64,000 nt of DNA from Alistipes provencensis. Its GTDB lineage: Bacteria; Bacteroidota; Bacteroidia; Bacteroidales; Rikenellaceae. Positions 56,166-64,000 of this stretch are shown piece after piece; position 1 is the stretch's first letter, and every line of letters begins with the position of its first letter. A model generated the notes under the pieces. That model did not search any database, was not told where the DNA came from, and saw only the letters and a program-made list of their open reading frames with translations. The stretch lies in contig NZ_LT559262.1 of the NCBI RefSeq assembly GCF_900083545.1, positions 2,575,673 through 2,639,672 of the forward strand. Direction: 5' to 3'. The position numbers and the translations under genes were made by a program.

Positions 56166-57200
56166 ATGAAGAAAATCCTTTTGACAGGACTGTTTGCCTC
56201 ACTCATTGTGGTGGCATGCTTTGCGCAGAAGCCCTATAAAGTGGTCTTCTACAACTTCGAGAACCTGTTCGACACCATCAACGATCCGGGTGTGCTGGAC
56301 GAGGAGTTCACGCCCGAAGGACCCAAGAAATGGAACACCGCCAAGTACACCAAAAAGCTCGGGAACCTCGAGCGCGTGCTGTTCGACATCGCCGCCGAGG
56401 ACAAGGATTTCCCCGTCGTGATCGGCGTTTCGGAGATCGAGAACCGCTCGGTGATGGAGGATGTGATCGCCCAGCCGAAACTCACGCACGGCAACTACCG
56501 GATCGTGCATTACGACTCGCCCGATGCCCGCGGCGTGGATGTCGGTTTCTACTACCGTCCCGACGTTTTCAAGCTGGAGGGCAGCGAGGCCATTCCGTTC
56601 AAGATGCCCGGGATGCCGAACTTCAAGACGCGTGATTTCGTCACGATGTGGGGAACGATCGAGAACGAGCCGTTCTTCTTCCTCGTGAGCCACTGGCCCT
56701 CGCGTCTGGGCGGCAAGGAGGCTTCGGACCCCAAGCGTGAGGCTGCGGCCCGGCAGGTGAAGCATATCGTCGACTCGGTGACGGCGGCCAATCCGGCCAC
56801 GAAAGTGGTTGTGATGGGTGACCTGAACGACGACGCCACGGACGCCAGCGTCGTGGAAGGGCTGAGCGCCAAGGGCAAGATCAAGGACGTCAAGGAGGGC
56901 GACATGTTCAACCCGTTCATCGCCCTGCTGAAAGCCGGTTACGGCACGCTGGCATACCGCGATGCGTGGAACCTGTTCGACAACATCGTCGTTTCGGAGA
57001 ATCTGGCGACGGGCTCCACGGGCGAACTGAAGATCCAGCCCGTCGGCAAGTCGAAGTTCTACGGAGGCATTTTCCGCCGTCCCTACATGATCCAGAAGGA
57101 GGGCCAGTACAAGGGATATCCGCTGCGCACGTTCGTCGGCAACGACTTTCAGGGCGGTTTCAGCGACCACTTTCCGGTCTATATCTACATTGCCAAATAA
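56166..57200 (+). CDS. Exported endonuclease/exonuclease/phosphatase-fold enzyme
   Basis: The 344-residue protein has a signal peptide (MKKILLTGLFASLIVVACFA) and an EEP (DNase I-like) domain. Its metal and catalytic motifs are FYNFENLFD (Asn), GVSEIENRSV (Glu), VSHWPSR (His), VMGDLNDD (Asp/Asn) and GGFSDHFPV (Asp-His). The complete set implies an active phosphodiesterase or phosphatase, plausibly processing oligonucleotides from the NUC1 enzyme. ATG 56166 is used; the TTG at 56154 would only add MHIV. It sits 24 bp after the nuclease gene and 18 bp before the TonB receptor gene, so the three appear co-transcribed. Confidence 0.92.
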   Translation: MKKILLTGLFASLIVVACFAQKPYKVVFYNFENLFDTINDPGVLDEEFTPEGPKKWNTAKYTKKLGNLERVLFDIAAEDKDFPVVIGVSEIENRSVMEDVIAQPKLTHGNYRIVHYDSPDARGVDVGFYYRPDVFKLEGSEAIPFKMPGMPNFKTRDFVTMWGTIENEPFFFLVSHWPSRLGGKEASDPKREAAARQVKHIVDSVTAANPATKVVVMGDLNDDATDASVVEGLSAKGKIKDVKEGDMFNPFIALLKAGYGTLAYRDAWNLFDNIVVSENLATGSTGELKIQPVGKSKFYGGIFRRPYMIQKEGQYKGYPLRTFVGNDFQGGFSDHFPVYIYIAK

Positions 57201-57218
57201 ACATTCTAAAATAGTTGT

Positions 57219-60065
57219 ATGAAACTTAAAGTTCTACTTATTCTGATGCTCGCCGCCGTGACCTTCACGTCCTATGCGCAGGACGGAGGCATCCGCGGCA
57301 AGGTGGTCTCGCGCAACGGCCGCGTGGCACTGAGCAACGTACAGGTGAAGATCGAAAACCTGGGACTGACGGTCATGACCGACAAGGACGGTAATTTCGT
57401 TATCGAAAACCTCCCCAAGGGTGACTATACGCTGTCGTTCGCAACTCCCGAGTTCGAACCGCTCAATCTGGTGGTTCGCGTGGACCAGCAGAACGTGAAA
57501 GACCTCAAATCGGTCATCATCGTTCCGACGGGCCCCGCCGGCGGTGTGCTGGACGACGCGATCTTCGCCGAGTTCGACAACGACTCCTCTTCGTCGGACA
57601 CGCAGGCGCTGCCCTCGTCGCTCTCGTCGTCGAAGGACCTCTTCAACAACATCGCGTCGTACCGCTTCAGCGAGATGCGTTTCAACGTCCGCGGCTACGA
57701 TTCGCAGTATTCGGACATCTACCTGAACGGCATCCGCTTCAACGATGCCATGACGGGCTACGGTCCTTGGTCGCTGTGGAGCGGTCTGAACGACGCTACG
57801 CGTAATCAGGAGAACTACACGGGCCTCGAGGCGTCGGATTTCGGCATCGGCGGTATCGGCGGCATCACCAACGTCAACGCCCGCGCCTCGCAGATGCGCA
57901 AGGGCTTCCGCGTGAGCGTGTCGAACGGCAACCAGATGTACCGTTTCCGCGCGATGGTCTCCTACGGTTCGGGACAGTTGGACAACGGTTGGTCGTATGC
58001 CTTCTCGGTGGGTACCCGTCAGGGCGGCAACGGCTATGTGGACGGCGTTTATTACAACTCCTATTCCTACTTCGCTTCGGCCGAGAAACTCTTCGGCGAC
58101 AACCACCGTCTGGGGCTGACCCTGATGGCGTCGCCTTCGGAGCGCGGAGCCCAGCAGGCGTCGACCGACGAAGCTTATCGCCTGTTCGGTAACAACTACT
58201 ACAACCCCAACGTGGGTTATCAGGCCGGCAAGCTCCGCAACTCGCGCGTGCGCAACACCCACGAGCCGATCGTGATGCTGAACTATTCGTGGGACATGTC
58301 GGAGAACACGCGCCTGAACGCTGCCACGGCGCTGCGTTTTGGTAAGAACGGCTATTCGGCCCTGACGTGGAACGGCGGTTCCGATCCCCGCGGCGACTAC
58401 TACCGCTATATGCCGCTGTCGGACCAGACGCAGATCGTGCCGGGCATTACTACCGACCAGACGATCTATTTCTATTTGCAGGATGCCATCACGGCAGCCG
58501 GTGTGTGGGACGGTATGCTCGATTTCGATGATTTCTTCCACAAGAACCAATACATTGATACGGACCCCGTGCTGTCCAAACTGATGGGCAATCAATATCG
58601 TTCGAACTATATGATCGAGGAGCGCCACACCGACCAGTTGGACTACAATCTGGCAGTCAACGTGCAGCACAACATCCGCAACAACATGCGCATCGTCGGC
58701 GGCGCCAACCTGCGCATCAACCGGACGAATTACTATTCGGAGGTCAAGGATCTGCTGGGCGGCGACTACTGGTATGACATCGACAAGTTCGCCGAGCGCG
58801 ACATGGCCAGCACGGAGGCTTACCAGAACGATCTGGATTATTACTGGGAGACGGGCCACGCCCGTGTTGCCCGTGTCGGCGACAAGTACGGCTACTACTA
58901 CCGGGCGCACCTGCTCGAAACCAATGCATGGGCCAACTATACATGGGGCATCGGCGGTTTCTCGCTGGGTCTGGCCGGATCGGTCGGCTATTCGCAGATG
59001 TACCGCGAGGGTATGTGGCGCAAGGGCCTGTTCCCCAACAACTCGAAGGGCGACTCGAAGAAGCTCGACTACCTGACCTACGAAGGCAAACTCTCGCTGG
59101 GCTACAAATTCTCGGGCGCGCACTCGCTGGAGGCCAACGCAGTCATCCTGCAGCAGGCTCCCAAGTTCGCAACGGCATTCGTATCGCCGCGCACGCGCAA
59201 TACGACCACTCCGGGGCTGAAGGCCGAGAAGGTATTCGGCGTGGACCTCACCTATAACCTCAACCTGCCTTACGTCAAGGCGCGTCTGTCGGGATACTAT
59301 ACGACGATCAAGGACCAGTCGAAGGTCATCTCGTTCTACGACGATACCCGCAGTTCGTTCACCAACTTCGCCATGAGCGGCATCGACAAGGAGCACTACG
59401 GCGTGGAATTGGGCCTTTCGGTTCCGGTATGGCAGGGCCTGTCGGTCGTCGGTGCGGTAAGCTGGGGCGAGTACACCTACACGTCGAACCCCAACTTCGT
59501 GCAGACGGTGGACAACATGGACCGGATCGTGCTGAAAGATAAGGTCAACTGGGACGGCTTCCATGTGGAGAGCTCGCCGCAACTGGCCCTCAACATCGGT
59601 CTCGACTACCGCGGACCGCGCAACTGGTTCGCAGGCGTGAACTTCAACTACTACGACAACCTCTACCTCTCGATGAACCCGCTGTACCGCACGGCCACGG
59701 CCACGGAGTACTACACCAACCAGATCGTCGCCGAGGTTTCAAAGCCCGAACCGGATGTCGAAGTGCTGGCGCAGGCCATTGCGTCGGTGAAGAAGATCCG
59801 CAATCAGGAGAAGTTCGGCGGCTATTACACCCTCAGCGCCAATGTGGGCAAGAACTGGTATATCCACCGCAACTACATGCTGGGCTTCAGCCTCGAGGTG
59901 AAGAACATCCTCAACGATCAGGACATCCGCACCGGCGGTTACGAGCAGATGCGTATGAGCAAGGTGCGCGGCGAGGGCGGCGACTATATCTACGGCCGCT
60001 TCCCCTCGAAGTATTTCTACCTGTTCGGTACGACCTATTACCTGAATGTCTATTTCCGTTTCTAA
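57219..60065 (+). CDS. TonB-dependent outer-membrane receptor of the nuclease cluster
   Basis: The 948-residue protein has a signal peptide, a carboxypeptidase-regulatory-like domain (about 22-105, IRGKVVSRNGRVALSNVQVK), a plug (MRFNVRGYDSQYSDIYLNGI and SDFGIGGIGGITNVNAR) and a barrel ending YLNVYFRF. It differs from classical SusC (no YGSRGANGV signature) and no SusD follows; a DUF5689 lipoprotein takes that position. It should import a ligand over 600 Da by TonB energy. Given two nucleases upstream, oligonucleotides or nucleotides are the best guess. Spacing is 18 bp to either neighbour. Confidence 0.9.
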   Translation: MKLKVLLILMLAAVTFTSYAQDGGIRGKVVSRNGRVALSNVQVKIENLGLTVMTDKDGNFVIENLPKGDYTLSFATPEFEPLNLVVRVDQQNVKDLKSVIIVPTGPAGGVLDDAIFAEFDNDSSSSDTQALPSSLSSSKDLFNNIASYRFSEMRFNVRGYDSQYSDIYLNGIRFNDAMTGYGPWSLWSGLNDATRNQENYTGLEASDFGIGGIGGITNVNARASQMRKGFRVSVSNGNQMYRFRAMVSYGSGQLDNGWSYAFSVGTRQGGNGYVDGVYYNSYSYFASAEKLFGDNHRLGLTLMASPSERGAQQASTDEAYRLFGNNYYNPNVGYQAGKLRNSRVRNTHEPIVMLNYSWDMSENTRLNAATALRFGKNGYSALTWNGGSDPRGDYYRYMPLSDQTQIVPGITTDQTIYFYLQDAITAAGVWDGMLDFDDFFHKNQYIDTDPVLSKLMGNQYRSNYMIEERHTDQLDYNLAVNVQHNIRNNMRIVGGANLRINRTNYYSEVKDLLGGDYWYDIDKFAERDMASTEAYQNDLDYYWETGHARVARVGDKYGYYYRAHLLETNAWANYTWGIGGFSLGLAGSVGYSQMYREGMWRKGLFPNNSKGDSKKLDYLTYEGKLSLGYKFSGAHSLEANAVILQQAPKFATAFVSPRTRNTTTPGLKAEKVFGVDLTYNLNLPYVKARLSGYYTTIKDQSKVISFYDDTRSSFTNFAMSGIDKEHYGVELGLSVPVWQGLSVVGAVSWGEYTYTSNPNFVQTVDNMDRIVLKDKVNWDGFHVESSPQLALNIGLDYRGPRNWFAGVNFNYYDNLYLSMNPLYRTATATEYYTNQIVAEVSKPEPDVEVLAQAIASVKKIRNQEKFGGYYTLSANVGKNWYIHRNYMLGFSLEVKNILNDQDIRTGGYEQMRMSKVRGEGGDYIYGRFPSKYFYLFGTTYYLNVYFRF

Positions 60066-60083
60066 CCGAGAAGAGAATCTATT

Positions 60084-61295
60084 ATGAAAAGTCTTAAAAT
60101 AGCATTTGCACTCCTTGTCGGCGTTCTGGCCGCAGGATGCTACAACGATTTCGATACCCCGGGCCCGCGGAAGCTCTACACCGACGAAGATATGTCGTTG
60201 ATGGGGCTGGAGCAGGTCTCGATCAAGACGGTGAAGGGCTGGTTCACGGAGGCTTTCGGCGGCATCTCCGGCACGGGTACCAACAACAACGGCTGGGAGA
60301 ACACCAAAACGCTGAAATTCGGCGAACTCACGCCCGACGAGATGCAGTTCATCAGCCTCAAGGGGCGCCCCGATGCCTCCAACAAGTATATCAGAGGCAA
60401 GGTCATCAGCAGCGACCGTCAGGGCAACATCTACAAGTCGCTCTACATTTACGACGGTACGGCCGCCATCGAGCTCAAGCTCTACAACGGTCTTTACCTC
60501 GATTACCTGCTCGACCTGAACACGATGGAGAGCCAGTGGGTCTATGTGCGCCTCGACGGCCTCTATCTGGGCAATTACCGCATGATGCTTTCGATCGGCG
60601 GGGCTCCCTCGGACGGCATCAATACGGCCGGCACGCACAAGTACTACGCCAACTCGAACCTCGACAACCCGAGGGTCGCCAAACTGAACGTTTTCCCCGG
60701 GGATTATGTGAAGCTGGAGGCTTCGGACATCTTTGAAGTGGACGCTTCGAACTACACTTCGCTGAGCGAGGACCAGTTGGGACGTCTGGTGCGTTTCAAG
60801 AACGTCAAGATCCGCTATGCCGGCATTCCGAATCAGGATGGCAATACGAATCCCCCGATGATGAACGGCACGTTCGAGAATCCCTATCCGACATGGATCG
60901 TCACCGACTGGGGATCGCCCCGTTACGGCGCATGGTATCGTTGGGCCTATAATGTGAACAACGTGCGCCTCTACGGTTCGGTGCTGATGTGTTACAACGA
61001 GAGCGAGACGAATACGGCGAATCCGGGGGTCTACGGGATTCGCACGAGCGGCTATTCGCAGTTCGCCATGAAACCTATTCCCAAGGACGGCGCTGTGGGT
61101 AACGTGCTCGGTATCTACGGTGTTTACGGTCAGAGGTGGGATCAGGCTCAGTTCCAGATTTCAGTCAACCGGATCGAGGACCTCGACTTCAAGGCGGAGG
61201 ACCTGCTGACGGAGGCAGAGATCGAGCGGATGACGCCGGCATCCTCCTACGATCCTCCCGTGAAGAACGGCGGCGACGACTATACCGGCGAATAA
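60084..61295 (+). CDS. DUF5689 surface lipoprotein
   Basis: The 403-residue lipoprotein has its lipobox at C19 (LAAGC) and a DUF5689 domain covering most of the protein (about 50-260). Visible segments are FISLKGRPDASNKYIRGKVI, GNIYKSLYIYDGTAAIELKL and the RLDGLYLGNYRMMLSIGG OB-like strands. The DUF5689 region resembles OB folds that bind nucleic acid in secreted nucleases, so it may be a ligand-binding partner of the receptor, in the place of SusD. A C-terminal part contains YGVYGQRWDQAQFQISVNRI. It is the last gene of the cluster before a bidirectional terminator. Confidence 0.88.
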   Translation: MKSLKIAFALLVGVLAAGCYNDFDTPGPRKLYTDEDMSLMGLEQVSIKTVKGWFTEAFGGISGTGTNNNGWENTKTLKFGELTPDEMQFISLKGRPDASNKYIRGKVISSDRQGNIYKSLYIYDGTAAIELKLYNGLYLDYLLDLNTMESQWVYVRLDGLYLGNYRMMLSIGGAPSDGINTAGTHKYYANSNLDNPRVAKLNVFPGDYVKLEASDIFEVDASNYTSLSEDQLGRLVRFKNVKIRYAGIPNQDGNTNPPMMNGTFENPYPTWIVTDWGSPRYGAWYRWAYNVNNVRLYGSVLMCYNESETNTANPGVYGIRTSGYSQFAMKPIPKDGAVGNVLGIYGVYGQRWDQAQFQISVNRIEDLDFKAEDLLTEAEIERMTPASSYDPPVKNGGDDYTGE

Positions 61296-61312
61296 TTCCG
61301 TCGTGGACAGAT

Positions 61313-61350
61313 AAAAACTGCGGCCCCTTTTTCGGGGGCCGCAGTTTTTT
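61313..61350. terminator. Bidirectional terminator between the nuclease cluster and the LTA-synthase-like gene
   Basis: A stem of about 15 bp (core ACTGCGGCCCC / GGGGCCGCAGT) has A and T tracts on the two sides and serves both converging genes. Confidence 0.95.
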
Positions 61351-61370
61351 GTGCTGTGTCGGTCTGCGCC

Positions 61371-63431
61371 TCAGCGCTTGTTCCATTTGCAGGAGGTCTG
61401 GTAGTAGAAGACGGCCCGGTCGACCTGCGCCGTGTCGGTCTCTTCGGCGGGTTCGAGGTGGTGGGGATTCTCCTCGGTGGGAACCACGCGGTACTGCTCG
61501 CAGCGGCGCACGGGCGACAGGATGGTGAACGTGTCGCCCTCGAGGTAGCCCAGATCCTGATAGGTGGCGATGAAGGCCCGGTTGATGTAGCCGGGATCGA
61601 AGATGCTGCGGCCGTAGAAATGCGAGTCGTAGTCCATGTTGAGCAGTGACAGCAGGGTGGGCATCAGGTCGATCTGCGAAACGATGCCCCTGACCTCTTG
61701 CGGAGCCACGAATCCCGGGGCGAAGATCAGCGCCGGAATGTGGTATTTGTGCAACGGAATTTCGGTGCGGCCCGCGCTCGAGGCGCAGTGGTCGGCGGTG
61801 ATGAGGAAGATCGTATTGTCGAACCACGGCTGTTTCGACGCTTCGGCCAGAAACTGTCCCAGCGCATAGTCGGTGTAGAGTACGCCGCCGGCCCGTGATT
61901 TCGAATCGTTGGGGATGCGTATCTTCCCTGCGGGGTAGGTGAAGGGACGGTGGTTGCTGACGGTCATGACGTGGGCGAAGAACGGCTTGCCGTCGTGCGA
62001 CTGTTCGTCGAGGGTACGGATCACTTTGCGGTAGGCATCCTCGTCGCAGACACCCCAGATGTTGGCGAAAGTGATCTCGTCGGGCGAGTAGCTCTTCTGG
62101 TCGACGATATCGTAGCCGTTGCCCGAGAAGAAGGTCTCCATGTTGTCGAAATAGCTGTTGCCGCCGTAGAAATAGGTCACGTTGTAGCCTTTCTCACGCA
62201 GCAGGGCTCCCGTGGAGTGCATTCCGGCGTTGTTCGGGCGTTTGATGATGCTTTGCCCGGGGCAGGGCGGGAGCGACAGCGTCACGGCCTCCAGTCCGCG
62301 CACCGTGCGGTTGCCCGTGGCGTAGACGCGGTCGAAGGCCATGCCCAGCCGGTAGAGCGAGTCGAGGACCGGCGTGATCGACTCCGTGTTGCCGAAGCGC
62401 TCCATATAGGAGGCGCTCATGCTCTCGATGGTGATAAGTACGATGTTGCGATGAATCTCCGGCCCCTCCCCGGCTTGCACAGCGCGGAGGTTGTCGCCCG
62501 TACTGCCGTAAATCCCGTGTACGAAGGCTTCGGCCTCGGCTTCGGGGCGCGTGATGTAGAACTGGGGGTAGTCGAGGGTGTTCTTGACGAAGGCGTCGTA
62601 GAATTTGTAGAGCCCGTTGGCTTGCAGTTCGTTGACATAGACGTTCCCGCTGTCCTGAAAGCGGGTGTTGAAGTTCAGCAGGCCGACCGCCGCCAGCAGC
62701 GCCGCGATGTAGACCGGGCCGGCGATTGCTTTCCACTGCCATCCCTTGAGCTCCTCGGCACGGACGAGGTCATGGCGGAAGAGATACCATGTGATGAGCA
62801 GCGTGACGACGATGATGCCGAGTGTCATCGGAACGACGGGGTAGGACTCCATGATGTTGCCCACCACCTCGTTGGTGTAGACCAGATAATCGACGGCGAT
62901 GAAGTTGTAGCGGACGCCGAATTCGTTCCAGAAGAAGTATTCGCTGAGGCCGTTGAAGACGATGGCGCCCACATAGATGACGATGAAGAGCGCGAACCAC
63001 ACGGTGGTCCAGAGGTTGCGGAATCCGGGCAGGAAGAGCCTGAGCGCAAAGGTCACGGCCCAGTAGCCCAGAACGTACATGGCGATCCGCGGCGCGACGC
63101 TTCCGTATTCGTCGAAGATCGTGTTGAAGAACGCGACATAGCAGAATGCCGCCGCGAGCAGCCCGAGGATGATCCATCCCCACGGCTTGGCGTACTTGGT
63201 GCGCGAGACGCTCAGCAGGAAGAGCCACAGGAAGACGAATCCCACGGTCGCGGCGCAGAAGTCGTTCACGGCGCCGAGCAGGAATATTTCACACCATTCG
63301 CCGAACGTAAAACTCAGGGAGGTCGTCTGGGCGTTGAAAAGGAGTACGATACGCAGCACGAGACCTACGGCCACCGTCAATAGAGCGAGTTTGAGGTAGA
63401 GGCCGGAGACCAGCCGGATGCTTTTTTGCAT
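61371..63431 (-). CDS. LTA synthase family (sulfatase-fold) membrane phosphotransferase
   Basis: The 686-residue protein has five N-terminal membrane helices (about 12-32, 45-70, 82-102, 112-135, 140-160, plus one near 205-225) and an extracytoplasmic sulfatase-fold domain (about 310-640). The metal-binding VLITIESMSASY segment, the nucleophile Thr in GNRTVRGLEA and the LITADHC motif are all present. Gram-negative members transfer phosphoglycerol or phosphoethanolamine to envelope glycans or lipids. Substrate is unknown. A -7-like TAACTTTG lies at 63466-63459 on the minus strand. Confidence 0.9.
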   Translation of the reverse strand: MQKSIRLVSGLYLKLALLTVAVGLVLRIVLLFNAQTTSLSFTFGEWCEIFLLGAVNDFCAATVGFVFLWLFLLSVSRTKYAKPWGWIILGLLAAAFCYVAFFNTIFDEYGSVAPRIAMYVLGYWAVTFALRLFLPGFRNLWTTVWFALFIVIYVGAIVFNGLSEYFFWNEFGVRYNFIAVDYLVYTNEVVGNIMESYPVVPMTLGIIVVTLLITWYLFRHDLVRAEELKGWQWKAIAGPVYIAALLAAVGLLNFNTRFQDSGNVYVNELQANGLYKFYDAFVKNTLDYPQFYITRPEAEAEAFVHGIYGSTGDNLRAVQAGEGPEIHRNIVLITIESMSASYMERFGNTESITPVLDSLYRLGMAFDRVYATGNRTVRGLEAVTLSLPPCPGQSIIKRPNNAGMHSTGALLREKGYNVTYFYGGNSYFDNMETFFSGNGYDIVDQKSYSPDEITFANIWGVCDEDAYRKVIRTLDEQSHDGKPFFAHVMTVSNHRPFTYPAGKIRIPNDSKSRAGGVLYTDYALGQFLAEASKQPWFDNTIFLITADHCASSAGRTEIPLHKYHIPALIFAPGFVAPQEVRGIVSQIDLMPTLLSLLNMDYDSHFYGRSIFDPGYINRAFIATYQDLGYLEGDTFTILSPVRRCEQYRVVPTEENPHHLEPAEETDTAQVDRAVFYYQTSCKWNKR

Positions 63432-63458
63432 GATATGTCAGTTGATTGTTATTGCGGA

Positions 63459-63466
63459 CAAAGTTA
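63459..63466 (-). promoter_or_regulatory. -7 promoter element of the LTA-synthase-like gene
   Basis: TAACTTTG on the minus strand fits the TAnnTTTG consensus about 28 nt before the start codon. No TTTG is found at the expected -33 position. Confidence 0.5.
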
Positions 63467-63492
63467 ACTATTTTTGGTTGTTTCGAGTCGTG

Positions 63493-63520
63493 AAAAAGGC
63501 AGCCTTTTCGGGGCTGCCTT
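63493..63520 (-). terminator. Terminator of the M16 peptidase gene
   Basis: On the minus strand a 9-bp stem (AAGGCAGCC / GGCTGCCTT) with a 7-nt loop runs into a T tract. Confidence 0.88.
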
Positions 63521-63544
63521 CTCGATTTGGTTTGAAAAATTGTT

Positions 63545-64000
63545 CTATTTTTCCTTTGTTTTCGCCGGGCGCATGACGACCTTCACGAGGTTGCCGTCGG
63601 CGAGGAGCTTTTTGGCGAGGGCCTGTACGTCGGCATTGGTCAGGTCGCGGACGGCCTGCTCGTATTCGCCGACATAGTTGAGCCCCGAGCCGTATTTGGC
63701 CAGAATGTAGTTCATCCAGCCCTGATTCATCTCGAGGCTGTTCTTCCAGTTCTTGAGCATGAACTCGCGGTTCTTCTCGATATCTTCGGTCTTGGGGCCG
63801 TTTTCGGCGATCTCCCGGATCTCCTTCAGCACGATTTCGCACAGCTCGTCGGCCATCTCCTCGTTGGTGTCGAACGAGATGGTCATGTCGTAGGTCTCGC
63901 GGGGAATGTACCCCGTCGAACCCTGAACCTGCACACCGTAGGTGCCGCCCTTCTCCTCGCGGATCGAGATCAGGTAGCGCGAATCGAGCGCCTGAGTCAG
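63545..64000 (-). CDS. M16 (insulinase-family) zinc peptidase, C-terminal fragment
   Basis: The frame is open on the minus strand to the right edge, so only the last ~151 residues are present. They contain the inactive-half M16 motif (DSRYLISIREEKGGTYGVQV, where Arg and Tyr help bind substrate) and a C-terminal helical stretch ending VKVVMRPAKTKEK. The zinc-binding HxxEH lies outside the window. In Bacteroidetes these are usually exported, two-domain peptidases of about 930 residues with PqqL-like architecture. It precedes the LTA-synthase-like gene but is separated from it by a terminator. Confidence 0.9.
   Translation of the reverse strand: MTQALDSRYLISIREEKGGTYGVQVQGSTGYIPRETYDMTISFDTNEEMADELCEIVLKEIREIAENGPKTEDIEKNREFMLKNWKNSLEMNQGWMNYILAKYGSGLNYVGEYEQAVRDLTNADVQALAKKLLADGNLVKVVMRPAKTKEK

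Noticed and set aside
1..64000. Prophage, plasmid, IS or defence island
   Set aside because: I saw no transposase, integrase, capsid, restriction, toxin-antitoxin or CRISPR-Cas motif on either strand.

Overview
The window reads as chromosomal DNA of a GC-rich member of the Bacteroidales, most likely Alistipes (Rikenellaceae). The evidence is: promoters of the Bacteroidetes type (TTTG, a 19-21 nt gap, then TAnnTTTG) instead of sigma70 -35/-10 boxes; a lack of strong Shine-Dalgarno sequences; a SusC/SusD pair with a hybrid two-component sensor; many lipoproteins and TonB-dependent receptors; and the Bacteroidetes families DUF4861, DUF4199, DUF4293 and DUF5689. The base composition is well above that of Bacteroides. 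The genus is an inference. I see no phage, IS, CRISPR or rRNA.

Layout. 1-5.2 kb: the end of a porin, a cold-shock-domain/RRM gene pair, a radical SAM DNA-repair pair (TIGR03916/TIGR03915 types), a membrane protein and tRNA-Ser(GCT). 5.4-26.2 kb: a pectin utilization locus with DUF4861, GH28 polygalacturonase, PL1-type pectate lyase, a CE12-CE8 double esterase, a hybrid two-component regulator, GH105, SusC, SusD and a large surface lipoprotein with duplicated C-terminal domains. Surface enzymes would deacetylate, demethylate and cut pectin; SusCD imports oligomers; GH105 removes the unsaturated end sugar; the hybrid sensor presumably switches the locus on. 26.4-31.2 kb: a suf Fe-S assembly operon (sufB, an Fe-S-flavoprotein-like gene, sufC, a short sufD, sufS). 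31.3-33.1 kb: thymidylate kinase and a DoxX/MauE-like protein. 33.1-38.4 kb: an RND efflux operon. 38.6-43.8 kb: an OsmC peroxidase, a large TPR protein and a beta-barrel. 43.8-47.6 kb: an iron superoxide dismutase fused to rubredoxin under a Fur-box-like site, an ABM monooxygenase, an NYN-LOTUS protein, nitronate monooxygenase and DedA. 47.7-52.1 kb: a small secreted protein, the SRP RNA gene, mltG, a YciO/Sua5 gene, DUF4199, a glycosyltransferase and DUF4293.

52.2-61.3 kb: a cluster of five exported proteins, namely a DUF5689/OB-type lipoprotein, a NUC1 endonuclease lipoprotein, an endonuclease/exonuclease/phosphatase-fold enzyme, a TonB-dependent receptor and a second DUF5689 lipoprotein. 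It has the logic of a polysaccharide utilization locus but with nucleases in place of glycosidases, so I propose a system for taking up extracellular nucleic acid or its breakdown products. This is the best candidate in the window for an under-described system. The window ends with an LTA-synthase-like sulfatase-fold protein and the C-terminal part of an M16 peptidase.

Other notable signals are a ~100-bp promoter module shared by the pectin regulator and the suf operon, with a covarying palindrome at the start site; dyad symmetries just downstream of other -7 boxes; G10 and C9 tracts inside two genes; several promoters that leave almost no 5' leader; and a short interspersed repeat in two gene-free spacers.
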